From contig JAAYLJ010000024.1 of NCBI GenBank assembly GCA_012521935.1, positions 1 to 34,968 of the forward strand: a stretch of 34,968 bases of DNA, read 5' to 3'. A model generated the notes under the pieces. That model saw only the letters and a program-made list of their open reading frames with translations. It was not told the origin of the DNA and did no database searches. The stretch comes from Campylobacteraceae bacterium. GTDB taxonomy: Bacteria > Campylobacterota > Campylobacteria > Campylobacterales > Campylobacteraceae. Shown here piece after piece: positions 8,701 to 17,148 of this stretch. Position numbers and translations under genes: made by a program. Position 1 is the first letter of the stretch. Each line of letters opens with the position of its first letter.

Positions 8701-10217
8701 CCTGAAGCTGGCAATAAAATATTCATTGAGCTTAACATAAGCACTTTACACTCTGCAATTGCCTCTTGCGAAAGCGGCACATGCACAGCCATTTGGTCGC
8801 CGTCAAAGTCGGCGTTAAAGGCTGAACAGACTAATGGATGAAGCTGTATTGCTTTTCCATCAATTAGCACAGGGTGGAAAGCTTGGATAGATAGCTTATG
8901 AAGGGTTGGTGCACGGTTTAGTAAAACTGGGTGATCTTTAACCACTTCAGATAAACACTCCCAAACTTCATTTGTTTTTTGATCTATCATTTTTTTAGCT
9001 TGCTTAAATGTTGTTGCGTAACCTTTCTCTTCTAATCTTGCTAAAAGATGGGGCTTAAAAAGCTCTAGTGCCATCAATTTTGGAAGTCCACACTGATCCA
9101 TTCTAAGTTTTGGACCAACGACTATTACAGATCTTCCTGAAAAGTCAACCCTTTTTCCAAGTAAGTTTTGTCTAAATCTTCCCTGTTTACCTTTAATGAT
9201 CTCTGATAAAGATTTCAAAGGTCTTTTATTTGCACCCTTTACAGCATTTGCTCTTCTTCCATTATCAAAAAGAGCATCAACTGACTCTTGAAGCATTCTC
9301 ATTTCGTTTCTAATGATAATATCGGGTGCATCAAGCTCCATCAGTCTTTTTAATCTAGAGTTTCTATTTATTACTCTTCTATAAAGATCATTAACATCCG
9401 AAACAGCGAATTTTCCACCATCAAGTGGAACTAAAGGCCTTAAATCTGGTGGCAAAACTGGAAGAACAGTTATCATCATCCATTCAGGTCTATTTCCACT
9501 ATTTAAAAATGATTCTACTACCTTTAAACGCTTAACAATAGTCTTTTTCTTTGCTTCAGAGTTAGTACTTTCAATCTCTTCTTTTAACTGATTTAATAGA
9601 TCTACTAAGTCCAAATCAGCTAGTAAATCTCTAATAACCTCTCCACCCATTCTAGCTTCAAAGCCAGTTCCATCAAATCGCTGAATTAAAGATTGATACT
9701 GCTCTTCATTTAAGACATCATATTTTTCAACTTTTTTAGTGTTTTCATTGTCGTAATATGCCTCGCCTGATCCTTCAACTATGTATGCTTCATAGTAAAG
9801 AACTCTCTCTAAATCTTTCATTTTAACGCCAAGCAAGGTTCCAATTCTACTTGGCAAGGAGTTTACGTACCAGATGTGCGCCACTGGAGCTACAAGCTCA
9901 ATATGCCCCATCCTAGATCTTCTTACCTTCGTACTTGTTACTTCAACTCCACATTTTTCACACTTAATGCCTTTGTAGCGCATCTTTTTATACTTACCAC
10001 AAAGACACTCATAATCTCTTATAGGCCCAAATATTTTTGCACAAAAAAGCCCATCTCTTTCAGGCTTTAGTGTTCTATAATTGATAGTTTCAGGTTTTTT
10101 TACCTCTCCATAACTCCATGAAAGAACTTTTTCAGGACTAGAGAGTCTTAATCTAAAAGCTTGAAAATCTCTAGGCCTACTCTCTTCATTTATCTCAATG
10201 GGCTCTAATTGTTTCAT
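5706..10217 (-). CDS. rpoC: DNA-directed RNA polymerase subunit beta'
   Basis: The catalytic clamp subunit of RNA polymerase, 1503 residues. The zinc-ribbon cysteines are C71, C73, C86 and C89, and the active-site motif NADFDGDQM is at 468-476 with Mg-binding D470, D472 and D474. A second cysteine cluster lies in CKAPKGVCAKCYG, and the C-terminal RVSELFEARRPKN and trigger-loop regions are present. I chose the ATG at 10217 (MKQLEPIEI) because it has GAGGTGG upstream and matches the family N-terminus. Readings from 10250 add 11 residues encoded inside rpoB. The start overlaps the rpoB 3' end by 23 nt in another frame, indicating translational coupling. The protein is not fused to RpoB. Confidence 0.97.
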   Translation of the reverse strand: MKQLEPIEINEESRPRDFQAFRLRLSSPEKVLSWSYGEVKKPETINYRTLKPERDGLFCAKIFGPIRDYECLCGKYKKMRYKGIKCEKCGVEVTSTKVRRSRMGHIELVAPVAHIWYVNSLPSRIGTLLGVKMKDLERVLYYEAYIVEGSGEAYYDNENTKKVEKYDVLNEEQYQSLIQRFDGTGFEARMGGEVIRDLLADLDLVDLLNQLKEEIESTNSEAKKKTIVKRLKVVESFLNSGNRPEWMMITVLPVLPPDLRPLVPLDGGKFAVSDVNDLYRRVINRNSRLKRLMELDAPDIIIRNEMRMLQESVDALFDNGRRANAVKGANKRPLKSLSEIIKGKQGRFRQNLLGKRVDFSGRSVIVVGPKLRMDQCGLPKLMALELFKPHLLARLEEKGYATTFKQAKKMIDQKTNEVWECLSEVVKDHPVLLNRAPTLHKLSIQAFHPVLIDGKAIQLHPLVCSAFNADFDGDQMAVHVPLSQEAIAECKVLMLSSMNILLPASGKAITVPTQDMVLGIYYLSLEKTDVKGSNKLFADADEVMIALEMNALDIHAKIKTVIEGRTLFTTAGRLILKSILPDFVPESLWNIVLKKKNIGALVDHIFKIGGYAVTAEFLDNLKTIGFKYATNAGISISIDDIKVPDSKKKHIEDAKKKVREIQQQFGAGLLTDSERYNKIVDIWTSTNNIVASDMMKIVQSDNSGFNSIFMMADSGARGSAAQIRQLAGMRGLMAKPDGSIIETPITSNFREGLNVLEYFISTHGARKGLADTALKTANAGYLTRKLIDVAQNVKVSMEDCGTHEGVEITEITDSGEVIEKLEERLHGRVLAEDVIDAITNEMLFTEGTLIDEEKAKSLVEAGIKSVTIRTPITCKAPKGVCAKCYGINLGEGKIVKPGEAVGIISAQSIGEPGTQLTLRTFHIGGTASTEQQDRQVLAKKEGFIRFYNLKTYTTKEGKTIVANRRNAAILLVEPKIKAPFDGVLNVEVAHEEIIISVEGKENSVKYALRRNDFAKPNELAGVGGKVEGKFFMPYESKEKIKENESIVEVIKEGWNIPNRIPFASELRVEDGEPVVKKIFADAVGEIKFYILKGDYLERSYGVKKGDIVKEKGLFAVIADKDDREAVRYYIPRNSIIEVNDKSNVTAKSLIAAPNGNEQVVVAEWDPYSTPIIAEEGGVVAFEEIEPGYSATEQYDDLTGQSRLVINEYLPSGTKPTLVIATDSGKIIKYQLEPKTGVYVQNGARVEIADILGRTPKAVAKSKDITGGLPRVSELFEARRPKNAAVVAEIDGVVRFGKPLRSRERIIIEASDGNSSEYLVDKNRQIHVRAGEFVHAGERLSDGTISSHDVLRILGEKALHYYLISEIQQVYRRQGVAIADKHIEVIVSQMLRQIKIVDSGDTNFIVGDMVSRRKFTEENQRIMSIGGEPAIAEPVLLGVTRAAIASDSIISAASFQETTKVLTEASIAARFDYLEDLKENVILGRMIPVGTGLYKENSIKLKEC

Positions 10218-13200
10218 CTTCTTCCACCTCATCATAAATCTCAACATCAAGAGCTAATGACTTTAACTCATTAGTCAAAACATAAAAAGTTTCTGGAATT
10301 CCAGTTTGAGGAACATTTTCGCCTCTTGTTAGCGCTTTGTAAGCCGCTACCCTTCCTTCAACATCATCTGATTTTACTGTTAGCATCTCTCTTAAAGTAT
10401 GTGCAGCTCCGTATGCTTCAAGCGCCCACACTTCCATCTCTCCAAATCTTTGCCCTCCAAAAAGAGCCTTTCCACCAACAGGTTGCTGGGTTACTAAAGA
10501 GTATGGCCCAGTACTTCTTGCGTGAACTTTTTCATCAACTAAGTGGTGAAGTTTTAGCATGTACATATATCCAACATTTACACGCTCTTTCATCTTCTCA
10601 CCAGTTCGCCCATCATACAAATCAACCTTGCCATCCATATCTATTTTGGCTAACTCAAATAGTTTTGCAAACTCTTCTTTATTTACCCCTTCAAAAATTG
10701 GAGTAGCAAACTTCACCCCTTTTGACCAATCTCTTGCATACTCAAGTAAGGTTTCATCATCAAGCTTATTGATAAAGTTTTTGGCATCTAATAGTTTTGC
10801 AACTGAAGAGATTTCAATCATTTTAGCTCTTAAGGTTTTAATCCATTCACCTTTTTTCTCTTCAAAAATCTTTAAAACTTGATCTCCTAATCTTTTCCCA
10901 ACTAAACCTAGATGAGACTCTAAAATTTGACCAATGTTCATCCTTGAAGGAACGCCTAATGGATTTAACACCATATCAACTGCTTCGCCACTTTTTAAAT
11001 ATGGCATATCAACATCAGGTACAATCACAGAAACAATACCTTTATTTCCATGTCTTCCTGCCATCTTATCGCCCACTTTAATCTTTCTTTTTGTGGCAAT
11101 ATATACTTTTACAAGCTTTACAACTCCACTTGGCAAAATATCATCTTTTTCTATGATATTTAGCTTCTCATCATGGTTTTGTTTTAACTTTTTCTTCTCA
11201 TTTTGGAAATATGTTTTAAGCTGCTCATAATCATTTTGAATCTCCTCACTAAAAGCTTTTACAAGGACATTTAAAGCAAATCTATTCACTTGAGCTAAAT
11301 CTTCTTTATCTACTAAAGATCCCTTTTTATAAGGTTTTTTATTTATCTCTTGATCACTTTCAAGTTTTGCTTTACTTAATAAAGAGTTGATTCTATACAT
11401 CTCTTCTCTATCTAAAACAAGAAGTTTATCATGATGCTCTCTATCTAAAACTTCCTTCTCTTCTTCATATGCCCTTACTGCTCTTGGATCTTTTTCATAC
11501 CCTTTTTTAGTAAAGATTTTTACATCAACTACCACACCCTCCATAGATGGTGCAGCGTATAAAGATTTATTTACAACATGTCCAGCTTTTTCACCAAAAA
11601 TTGCCCTTAAGAGTCTCTCTTCTGGAGTTGGTTTTACTTCACCTTTTGGAGTCACCTTTCCAACAAGAATCATCCCTGGCTTAACATGTGTTCCAATCTT
11701 AATAATCCCACTATCATCAAGATGAGCTAACTCTTCTTCTTTAACATTAGGGATATCTTTTGTTATCTCTTCAACCCCATCTTTAAGCTCTCTTGCTTCA
11801 ATTTCTCTTTCGTAAGTGTGAATGCTAGTAAAAACATCATCGCTAATCATTCTCTCACTTAAAACAATAGCATCTTCAAAGTTGTATCCATTCCAAGGCA
11901 TCAATGCAACCATTACATTTCTACCAATGGCAAGCTCTCCCATATCCATGCTAGGCCCATCAGCTATCACTTCATTCTTAGCAATAACTTCGCCTTTTTT
12001 TACTATGGGTTTTTGTGAAAAAGTTGTATTTTGGTTTGTTCTTAAGTTTTTTTCTAAACTATAATGATCTATAAAAGCGCCATCTTCATCTTCGCCTAAG
12101 ATATATATATTTTTATTATCAACCTTTTCTACAACTCCAGCTCTTCTTGCTTTTATGGCTTCCCACGCATCTCTTGAAGCAATCTTTTCAACCCCAGTTC
12201 CTACAATTGGTGCGCTTGAGCTTAAAAGCGGCACTGCTTGTCGCTGCATGTTTGAGCCCATTAATGCACGGTTTGCATCATCATGCTCTAAAAATGGGAT
12301 GAGTGAAGCTGCGACACCTGTTATCATCGCTGAGTTTAAGTCAATTAGTGAAACTCTATTTTTATCAGTTAATACAATCTCACCATCAATTCTAGCTTCA
12401 ATTAAATCTTCTACAATTTTATTATTCTCATCAAGTTTTGTTGATGCTGGCGCAATAACAACTCCCTCTTCTTGAGTAGCAGTTATATAGACAATCTCAT
12501 CAGTAACAACTCCATCTACTACTTTTCTATATGGAGCTTCTACAAAACCTAAATCATTAACCTTTGCATAGGTTGCTAAAGTATTAATAAGTCCAATATT
12601 TTGCCCCTCAGGAGTCTCTACTGGACAAATCCTTCCATAATGAGTTGGGTGAACATCTCTTACCTCAAATCCAGCTCTTTCTTTAACTAAACCACCCTCA
12701 CCAAGAGCTGATAGTCTTCTTTTATGAGTGATTTCACTAAGTGGATTTGTTTGATCCATAAACTGTGAAAGTTGTCCACCAGTAAAAAACTCTAAAATAG
12801 AGCTAGTTATCATTTTTGAATTAATTAAATCATGCGGCATCAACTCTTCAATACTTCCGCTAAGCGCGGTAAATTTATCTCTAATTGATTTTTGCATTTT
12901 AATTAAACCATTATGAAGCTCATTTGCAAGGAGTTCTCCGATGCTTCTAATCCTTCTATTTCCTAGATGATCTCTATCATCAATGTGCCCTTGTCCATTT
13001 TTAACTTTAATTAAATATTTTGCTGTTTTTAATATATCTTCATTAGTCATTACTGTTACAAATTCAGGGACATCTAAAGAGAGCTTATGGTTCATCTTCA
13101 TACGGCCGACTTTTGTTAAATCATATCTTTCTGGATTAAAAAATAGATCATTTACAAAAGCTTTTGCAGCCTCTTTAGTAACTGGCTCTCCTGGCCTCAT

Positions 13201-14352
13201 AACTTTATAGATCCTAATAGCAGCTAAATCATTCTCATCTTCAACATTTTCAGTCTGTCTTAATAGCTTTAATGTTTCAGTATCTGCTATAAAAGAGTTA
13301 ATAATCGCATCATCAACCCCAGCAGCTAAATCATTCGCTATTTCGATATTTTCGCAACCAAGCTCAATAATTTTTACAAGTTTATTCTCATCTAACTGGG
13401 TTAAAGTCTCATATATTACCTCTCCGCTCTCACTATCGATGATTGGAGAAGCTAGGAATCTATTTATTAAAATTTCAGTTGGATACTCAATCCACTCCAC
13501 CCCATCTTCAATTAACTTATCCGCTCTTTTTTTAGTTAATCTTTTTCCTGCACTTAAGATAAGATTTCCATCTTTATCTTTTAAGTCAAACTCCACTCTA
13601 CCAACAAAGCTTTGTGGATCAAACTTCATTAAAAATTTATTCTCTTTTATCTGCAACTCTAGCACTGGATAAAATAGTTTTAAAATATCTTGTTTGCTAT
13701 ACCCTAATGCTCTAAAAAGTATTGTTATTGGAACTTTTCTTCTTTTATTGATTCTAACAAATAGTGTATCTTTAGCATCATATTCAAAATAGAGCCAAGA
13801 GCCACGATCTGGTATGATTTGAGCAGTATAGATTAGTTTATTTACAACAGTAGAAGACTCCTCTTCTTTAAAGATAACTCCAGGGCTTCTATGTAGTTGA
13901 TTTACTACTACTCTTTCTACTCCATTAATTATAAATGAAATCCTATCTGTCATCATAGGAATTTCTCTAATAAAGATTGATTGTTCTTTTATATCTTTAA
14001 CACCTGATTTTTCACCAGTTTTTTCATCCTTATCCCAAAGAATAAGTCTAATATTCATTCTTAAATTTACTGAATAGGTAAGTCCTCTTTCCATACACTC
14101 TCTAACAGTGTATCTAGGTTTGCCAATTTCACTACCAGCGTACTCTAAAGTAAGTCTATTTTGAGGATCATGAATTGGAAATATAGATTTAAATACTTTC
14201 CCAATCCCACTCTCGGTTTCACTTTCACAAACACCTAAAAAGTGTTCGTAGCTTTTTTGCTGTAGTTGAAGTAGGTTAGGAACATCAATTTGCTGAGGAA
14301 CCTTGGCAAAATCGACTCTAAGACGACTTCCGGATTGTAAGCTATTTAGCAT
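10195..14352 (-). CDS. rpoB: DNA-directed RNA polymerase subunit beta
   Basis: The beta subunit, 1385 residues. The rifampicin-pocket region GGQLSQFMDQTNPLSEITHK carries the wild-type Asp, His and Ser residues of the known resistance cluster. Further conserved blocks include PVETPEGQNIGL, KVTPKGE, MAGRHGNKGIVS and GGKALFGGQRFGEMEVWALEAYGAA. I place the start at the ATG of MLNSLQSG. It has GAGG at good spacing, while the ATG two codons earlier is only about 2 nt from that site. The C-terminus overlaps rpoC by 23 nt. The gap to rplL holds two hairpins, as expected for the classic attenuation and processing point that sets RNA polymerase levels below ribosomal protein levels. Confidence 0.97.
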   Translation of the reverse strand: MLNSLQSGSRLRVDFAKVPQQIDVPNLLQLQQKSYEHFLGVCESETESGIGKVFKSIFPIHDPQNRLTLEYAGSEIGKPRYTVRECMERGLTYSVNLRMNIRLILWDKDEKTGEKSGVKDIKEQSIFIREIPMMTDRISFIINGVERVVVNQLHRSPGVIFKEEESSTVVNKLIYTAQIIPDRGSWLYFEYDAKDTLFVRINKRRKVPITILFRALGYSKQDILKLFYPVLELQIKENKFLMKFDPQSFVGRVEFDLKDKDGNLILSAGKRLTKKRADKLIEDGVEWIEYPTEILINRFLASPIIDSESGEVIYETLTQLDENKLVKIIELGCENIEIANDLAAGVDDAIINSFIADTETLKLLRQTENVEDENDLAAIRIYKVMRPGEPVTKEAAKAFVNDLFFNPERYDLTKVGRMKMNHKLSLDVPEFVTVMTNEDILKTAKYLIKVKNGQGHIDDRDHLGNRRIRSIGELLANELHNGLIKMQKSIRDKFTALSGSIEELMPHDLINSKMITSSILEFFTGGQLSQFMDQTNPLSEITHKRRLSALGEGGLVKERAGFEVRDVHPTHYGRICPVETPEGQNIGLINTLATYAKVNDLGFVEAPYRKVVDGVVTDEIVYITATQEEGVVIAPASTKLDENNKIVEDLIEARIDGEIVLTDKNRVSLIDLNSAMITGVAASLIPFLEHDDANRALMGSNMQRQAVPLLSSSAPIVGTGVEKIASRDAWEAIKARRAGVVEKVDNKNIYILGEDEDGAFIDHYSLEKNLRTNQNTTFSQKPIVKKGEVIAKNEVIADGPSMDMGELAIGRNVMVALMPWNGYNFEDAIVLSERMISDDVFTSIHTYEREIEARELKDGVEEITKDIPNVKEEELAHLDDSGIIKIGTHVKPGMILVGKVTPKGEVKPTPEERLLRAIFGEKAGHVVNKSLYAAPSMEGVVVDVKIFTKKGYEKDPRAVRAYEEEKEVLDREHHDKLLVLDREEMYRINSLLSKAKLESDQEINKKPYKKGSLVDKEDLAQVNRFALNVLVKAFSEEIQNDYEQLKTYFQNEKKKLKQNHDEKLNIIEKDDILPSGVVKLVKVYIATKRKIKVGDKMAGRHGNKGIVSVIVPDVDMPYLKSGEAVDMVLNPLGVPSRMNIGQILESHLGLVGKRLGDQVLKIFEEKKGEWIKTLRAKMIEISSVAKLLDAKNFINKLDDETLLEYARDWSKGVKFATPIFEGVNKEEFAKLFELAKIDMDGKVDLYDGRTGEKMKERVNVGYMYMLKLHHLVDEKVHARSTGPYSLVTQQPVGGKALFGGQRFGEMEVWALEAYGAAHTLREMLTVKSDDVEGRVAAYKALTRGENVPQTGIPETFYVLTNELKSLALDVEIYDEVEEDETIRAH

Positions 14353-14398
14353 GTGCATCTACCTCGTAGTATAAAGTTTTAGAAGAAAAGTGGTTAAA

Positions 14399-14414
14399 TT
14401 TGCCAAAAGGCAAA
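14399..14414 (-). other. second rplL-rpoB intercistronic hairpin
   Basis: TTTGCC-TTTT-GGCAAA is a perfect 6-bp stem followed by TTTAACC. With only a short U-run, it could act as a weak attenuator before rpoB. Confidence 0.6.
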
Positions 14415-14421
14415 GAATTGT

Positions 14422-14454
14422 TTTTTACCTAGAACTTGATGCTCTAGGTAAAAA
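14422..14454 (-). other. rplL-rpoB intercistronic stem (processing or attenuation site)
   Basis: A perfect 12-bp stem (14422-14433 with 14443-14454, core ACCTAGA/TCTAGGT) closes a 9-nt loop just after the rplL stop codon. No U-run follows, so a processing site of the kind RNase III cuts at this boundary in E. coli fits better than an intrinsic terminator. Confidence 0.7.
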
Positions 14455-14457
14455 TAG

Positions 14458-14832
14458 TTACTTAAGCTCGACGCTAGCGCCTGCCTCTTCAAGCAGTTTT
14501 TTAGCCTCTTCAGCCTCTTCTTTAGTAGCTCCCTCTTTTAAAGTTGTTGGGGCTCCCTCAACTGCATCTTTTGCCTCTTTTAATCCAAGGCCTGTTAATG
14601 TTCTAACAGCTTTAATAACATTGATCTTTTTAGCACCTGCATCTTTTAAGATGACATCAAATTCAGTCTTCTCTTCAGCAGCTTCAGCAGCAACAGCAGC
14701 GCCACCACCTGCTACCATTACTGGTGCAGCAGATACGCCAAATTTCTCTTCAAACTCTTTAACTAATTCACTAAGTTCTAAAACAGATAAATTAGAAATG
14801 TACTCAAGTACATCTTCTTTAGTAATAGCCAT
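14458..14832 (-). CDS. rplL: 50S ribosomal protein L7/L12
   Basis: This 124-residue stalk protein recruits translational GTPases to the ribosome. It has the N-terminal dimerisation helices (MAITKEDVLEYISNLSVLEL), an Ala-rich hinge around residues 35-55 and the globular domain with KINVIKAVRTLTGLGLKEAK. The length is standard. An AAGGAGAG site precedes the ATG, 12 nt after rplJ. It is followed by the hairpin pair that separates ribosomal genes from rpoBC. Confidence 0.98.
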   Translation of the reverse strand: MAITKEDVLEYISNLSVLELSELVKEFEEKFGVSAAPVMVAGGGAAVAAEAAEEKTEFDVILKDAGAKKINVIKAVRTLTGLGLKEAKDAVEGAPTTLKEGATKEEAEEAKKLLEEAGASVELK

Positions 14833-14844
14833 TTATTTCTCTCC

Positions 14845-15327
14845 TTAAGCAGATTCTTCTTTTTTTGCACGCAGTGCATCAAGGCCAATTGTAAAGTTAG
14901 CAATTGGAGCTTTCCAAACTTGCAACAACATAGCGATAAGCTCTTCTTTAGATGGCAATTTCGATAGTGCTTCTACTTTTGCAACATCTTCCATAGATCC
15001 ACCAATATAGGCAGACTTAATAGTGAAAATTTGATTTTTTTCTGCAAACTTTGAAACAACTTTTGCAACATTTAACTGATCATCGCCCCAAGCTAAAATA
15101 TTTGTATCTTTTAGCTCAAAGCCTTCAACTCCTGCCTCTTTTAAAGCAATGGTTGCTAAAGTATTTTTAACAACTTGTATTTTTACATTTGCTTCTCTTG
15201 CACTTTGGCGTAAAGTTTCTAAATCTATAACCTTTAAGCCTTTATATTCGCAAGCTACGATAGCGTCGGAGGATTTGAATCCTTCAGTTAATTCTAAAAC
15301 AATTTTCTCTTTTTCTTTGCGAGTCAA
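14845..15327 (-). CDS. rplJ: 50S ribosomal protein L10 (TTG start)
   Basis: This 160-residue protein anchors L7/L12 dimers to 23S rRNA. It begins MTRKEKEKIVLELTEGFKSSDAIVACEYKG, the usual L10 N-terminus, and contains the LRQSAREANVKIQVVKNTL block. The start codon is TTG, supported by an AAAGGAGA ribosome site 5 nt upstream and by the family N-terminus; no suitable ATG is near. A leader with the L10-binding fold sits just upstream. L10 (with L12) probably represses its own translation by binding it, and the weak start codon would suit this control. Confidence 0.96.
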   Translation of the reverse strand: MTRKEKEKIVLELTEGFKSSDAIVACEYKGLKVIDLETLRQSAREANVKIQVVKNTLATIALKEAGVEGFELKDTNILAWGDDQLNVAKVVSKFAEKNQIFTIKSAYIGGSMEDVAKVEALSKLPSKEELIAMLLQVWKAPIANFTIGLDALRAKKEESA

Positions 15328-15341
15328 CTCTTCTCCTTTCC

Positions 15342-15404
15342 GACTGGTGATTTCAAGTAGAGCCAGATATTCTGAATTAAGCTACGCCTCTACTGTCTCC
15401 AATC
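15342..15404 (-). promoter_or_regulatory. L10 leader (ribosomal protein autoregulatory RNA)
   Basis: In the gap before rplJ the transcript can form an outer stem GATTGG/CCAGTC (one G-U). Inside it lies a perfect 7-bp stem AGTAGAG/CTCTACT, and within that a small hairpin CAGA-ATA-TCTG. The two main stems are joined by an asymmetric internal loop, AGAC against TGAAATCA. This nesting, and the position about 15 nt before the start codon, fit the L10 leader that binds the L10-L12 complex. I infer the family from architecture and position; a covariance-model search would confirm it. Confidence 0.78.
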
Positions 15405-15413
15405 AAAGATTAA

Positions 15414-16115
15414 CTATTTTAAATCTATCAACTCTTGAGTATCAATTTTAACTGATGGACTCATAGTTAATGATAGTGCTGCATTTTTAATGTATCTTCC
15501 TTTTGCAGCAGAAGGTTTGTGTCTATTAATTGCTTTTACAAAAGTAGTTAGGTTTTCGCTTAAATTTTCTACGCTAAAGCTAGCTTTACCAACTCCAGCA
15601 TGAATATTTCCTTGTTTATCAACTCTAAAGTTTACCTGACCACCTTTAGCATTTTCAACAGCTTTTGCAACATCCATAGTTACTGTTCCAGTTTTTGGAT
15701 TTGGCATCAAGCCCTTAGGCCCTAAGATTCTACCAACTTTACCAACTAATCCCATTAGATTTGGTGTAGCAATTAAAACATCAAAATTAATATTTCCAGC
15801 TTGAATCTCATCTACTAAATCCTCAGCTCCAACAATCTCAGCTCCAGCGGCTTTTGCTTCATCTGCTTTAACATCTTTAGCAATAACAGCAACTCTAACG
15901 CTCTTGCCAGTACCTGCTGGAAGAACTACTGAGCCTCTAACCATTTGATCAGCATGTCTTGGATCAACATTTAAACTAAGCGCTATTTCAACTGTTTCAT
16001 CAAATTTTGCTGAAACTAACTCTTTTACTAGGCTAGTTGCTTCACTTAAACTATAAACTTTCTCAATATCAACTTTTTGCAATAATGATTTAAATCGTTT
16101 TGATTTTTTAGCCAT
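15414..16115 (-). CDS. rplA: 50S ribosomal protein L1
   Basis: This 233-residue L1-stalk protein takes part in E-site tRNA release. It carries the conserved PNPKTGTV and GGQVNFRVDKQGNIHAGVGK segments and the early LVKELVSAKFDETVEIALSLN block. Length and ends are normal. The ATG is preceded by GGAG. It follows rplK by 52 nt. In E. coli, L1 represses rplK-rplA by binding their mRNA. The leader here is not obvious, although the rplK-rplA gap has competing hairpins. A TAG stop lies directly before the L10 leader. Confidence 0.98.
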   Translation of the reverse strand: MAKKSKRFKSLLQKVDIEKVYSLSEATSLVKELVSAKFDETVEIALSLNVDPRHADQMVRGSVVLPAGTGKSVRVAVIAKDVKADEAKAAGAEIVGAEDLVDEIQAGNINFDVLIATPNLMGLVGKVGRILGPKGLMPNPKTGTVTMDVAKAVENAKGGQVNFRVDKQGNIHAGVGKASFSVENLSENLTTFVKAINRHKPSAAKGRYIKNAALSLTMSPSVKIDTQELIDLK

Positions 16116-16139
16116 TTTTATCTCCGCACTATTTTGCTT

Positions 16140-16163
16140 CCGCCTTACCCTGGCGGTAAAGGG
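16140..16163 (-). other. rplK-rplA intercistronic alternative hairpins
   Basis: On the transcribed strand, TTACC/GGTAA (extendable to CCTT-ACC/GGTAAGG with one bulge) and CCGCC/GGCGG share bases. They are therefore either mutually exclusive or, using only GCC/GGC for the second stem, an H-type pseudoknot. The element lies about 18 nt before the rplA ribosome site. Confidence 0.45.
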
Positions 16164-16167
16164 TTTT

Positions 16168-16593
16168 TTATTCGACTATTTCAACACCCATACTGCGCGC
16201 GCTACCTTCAACAATAAGCGCAGCAGCATCTTTATCTTTAGTGTTCATATCCACAATTTTTCTCTCAACAATCTCCATAACTTGAGCTTTCGTAAGCTTT
16301 GCCACTTTATTTTTAAGTGGGTTATCAGAGCCTTTTGTAAAACCAGCACTCTTTTTAATCAAGTCTGTTACTGGAGGTTGTTTTGTGATGAAGGTAAAAC
16401 TTCTATCTGCATAAACTGTAATTACAACAGGAACATTAAATCCCATCAAATCTTTTGTTTTTTCATTGAAAGCTTTACAAAACTCCATTATATTTACACC
16501 TTGTTGTCCTAAAGCTGGACCAACTGGTGGTGATGGATTTGCTTTACCTGCTGCGATTTGGAGCTTTATTTCACCAATCACTTTCTTAGCCAT
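16168..16593 (-). CDS. rplK: 50S ribosomal protein L11
   Basis: This 141-residue protein of the GTPase-associated centre begins KVIGEIKLQIAAGKANPSPP and continues GPALGQQGVNIMEFC. The N-terminal proline-rich segment is the thiostrepton and stringent-response region. The C-terminal rRNA-binding domain contains KMARSMGVEI-like residues (SARSMGVEIVE). AAGGA precedes the ATG, 14 nt downstream of nusG. Length and motifs are standard. Confidence 0.98.
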   Translation of the reverse strand: MAKKVIGEIKLQIAAGKANPSPPVGPALGQQGVNIMEFCKAFNEKTKDLMGFNVPVVITVYADRSFTFITKQPPVTDLIKKSAGFTKGSDNPLKNKVAKLTKAQVMEIVERKIVDMNTKDKDAAALIVEGSARSMGVEIVE

Positions 16594-16607
16594 TAACTAT
16601 CCTTTTA

Positions 16608-17138
16608 TTAAACTATTTTTTCAACTTGTGAGTATAAAATTTCAACTGGAGTACTTCGTCCAAAAATTGATACATTTAATCGAAGTTTTCCATGCTCCAT
16701 ATCATACTCTTCTACAATGCCAGTAAAATTTGCAAAAGGCCCTTCTGTAATTCTTACACTCTCACCCTCATCAAAATAGATTTTTGGCTTTGGTGCACCT
16801 TTTTTCTGGGCTTTTTCTAAAATCAAGGCTATATCGCTCTCACTTAAAGGTGTAGGTTTTTTAGCCTCACCAATGAAGCGACTCACTTTAGGTAAGGATT
16901 GTATTTTGTGCCAAAGAGTTGTATCTAAGTCTAAACAAGCAAAAGCATATCCTGGATATAGGCTTCTTTCAGTTATTTTTTTCTTTCCATTTTTTACTTC
17001 AATCACATCCTCAGTTGGAACAATTATCTCTTTTAATTGGTTTTCTATGCCATTTTGTTCAACTAATGTTTCAATAGCATTTTTAACACTCATTTCACTG
17101 CCAGCATAAGTTTGAATAGCATACCATTTATAGTTCAT
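16608..17138 (-). CDS. nusG: transcription termination/antitermination factor NusG
   Basis: This 176-residue factor binds the RNA polymerase clamp and couples transcription with Rho or the ribosome. The NGN domain starts MNYKWYAIQTYAGSEMSVK. The KOW domain near the C-terminus includes EGESVRITEGPFANFTGIVEE. I place the start at 17138 to match the family N-terminus; an open frame from 17168 would add ten residues that overlap the end of secE. It follows secE by 10 nt, the usual secE-nusG pairing. Confidence 0.97.
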   Translation of the reverse strand: MNYKWYAIQTYAGSEMSVKNAIETLVEQNGIENQLKEIIVPTEDVIEVKNGKKKITERSLYPGYAFACLDLDTTLWHKIQSLPKVSRFIGEAKKPTPLSESDIALILEKAQKKGAPKPKIYFDEGESVRITEGPFANFTGIVEEYDMEHGKLRLNVSIFGRSTPVEILYSQVEKIV

Positions 17139-17148
17139 TGCTCTTCTC

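Noticed and set aside
14390..14848. 152-codon plus-strand open frame, Ser/Ala-rich
   Set aside because: It is antisense to rplL and follows its codon pattern; there is no ribosome site or recognisable protein.
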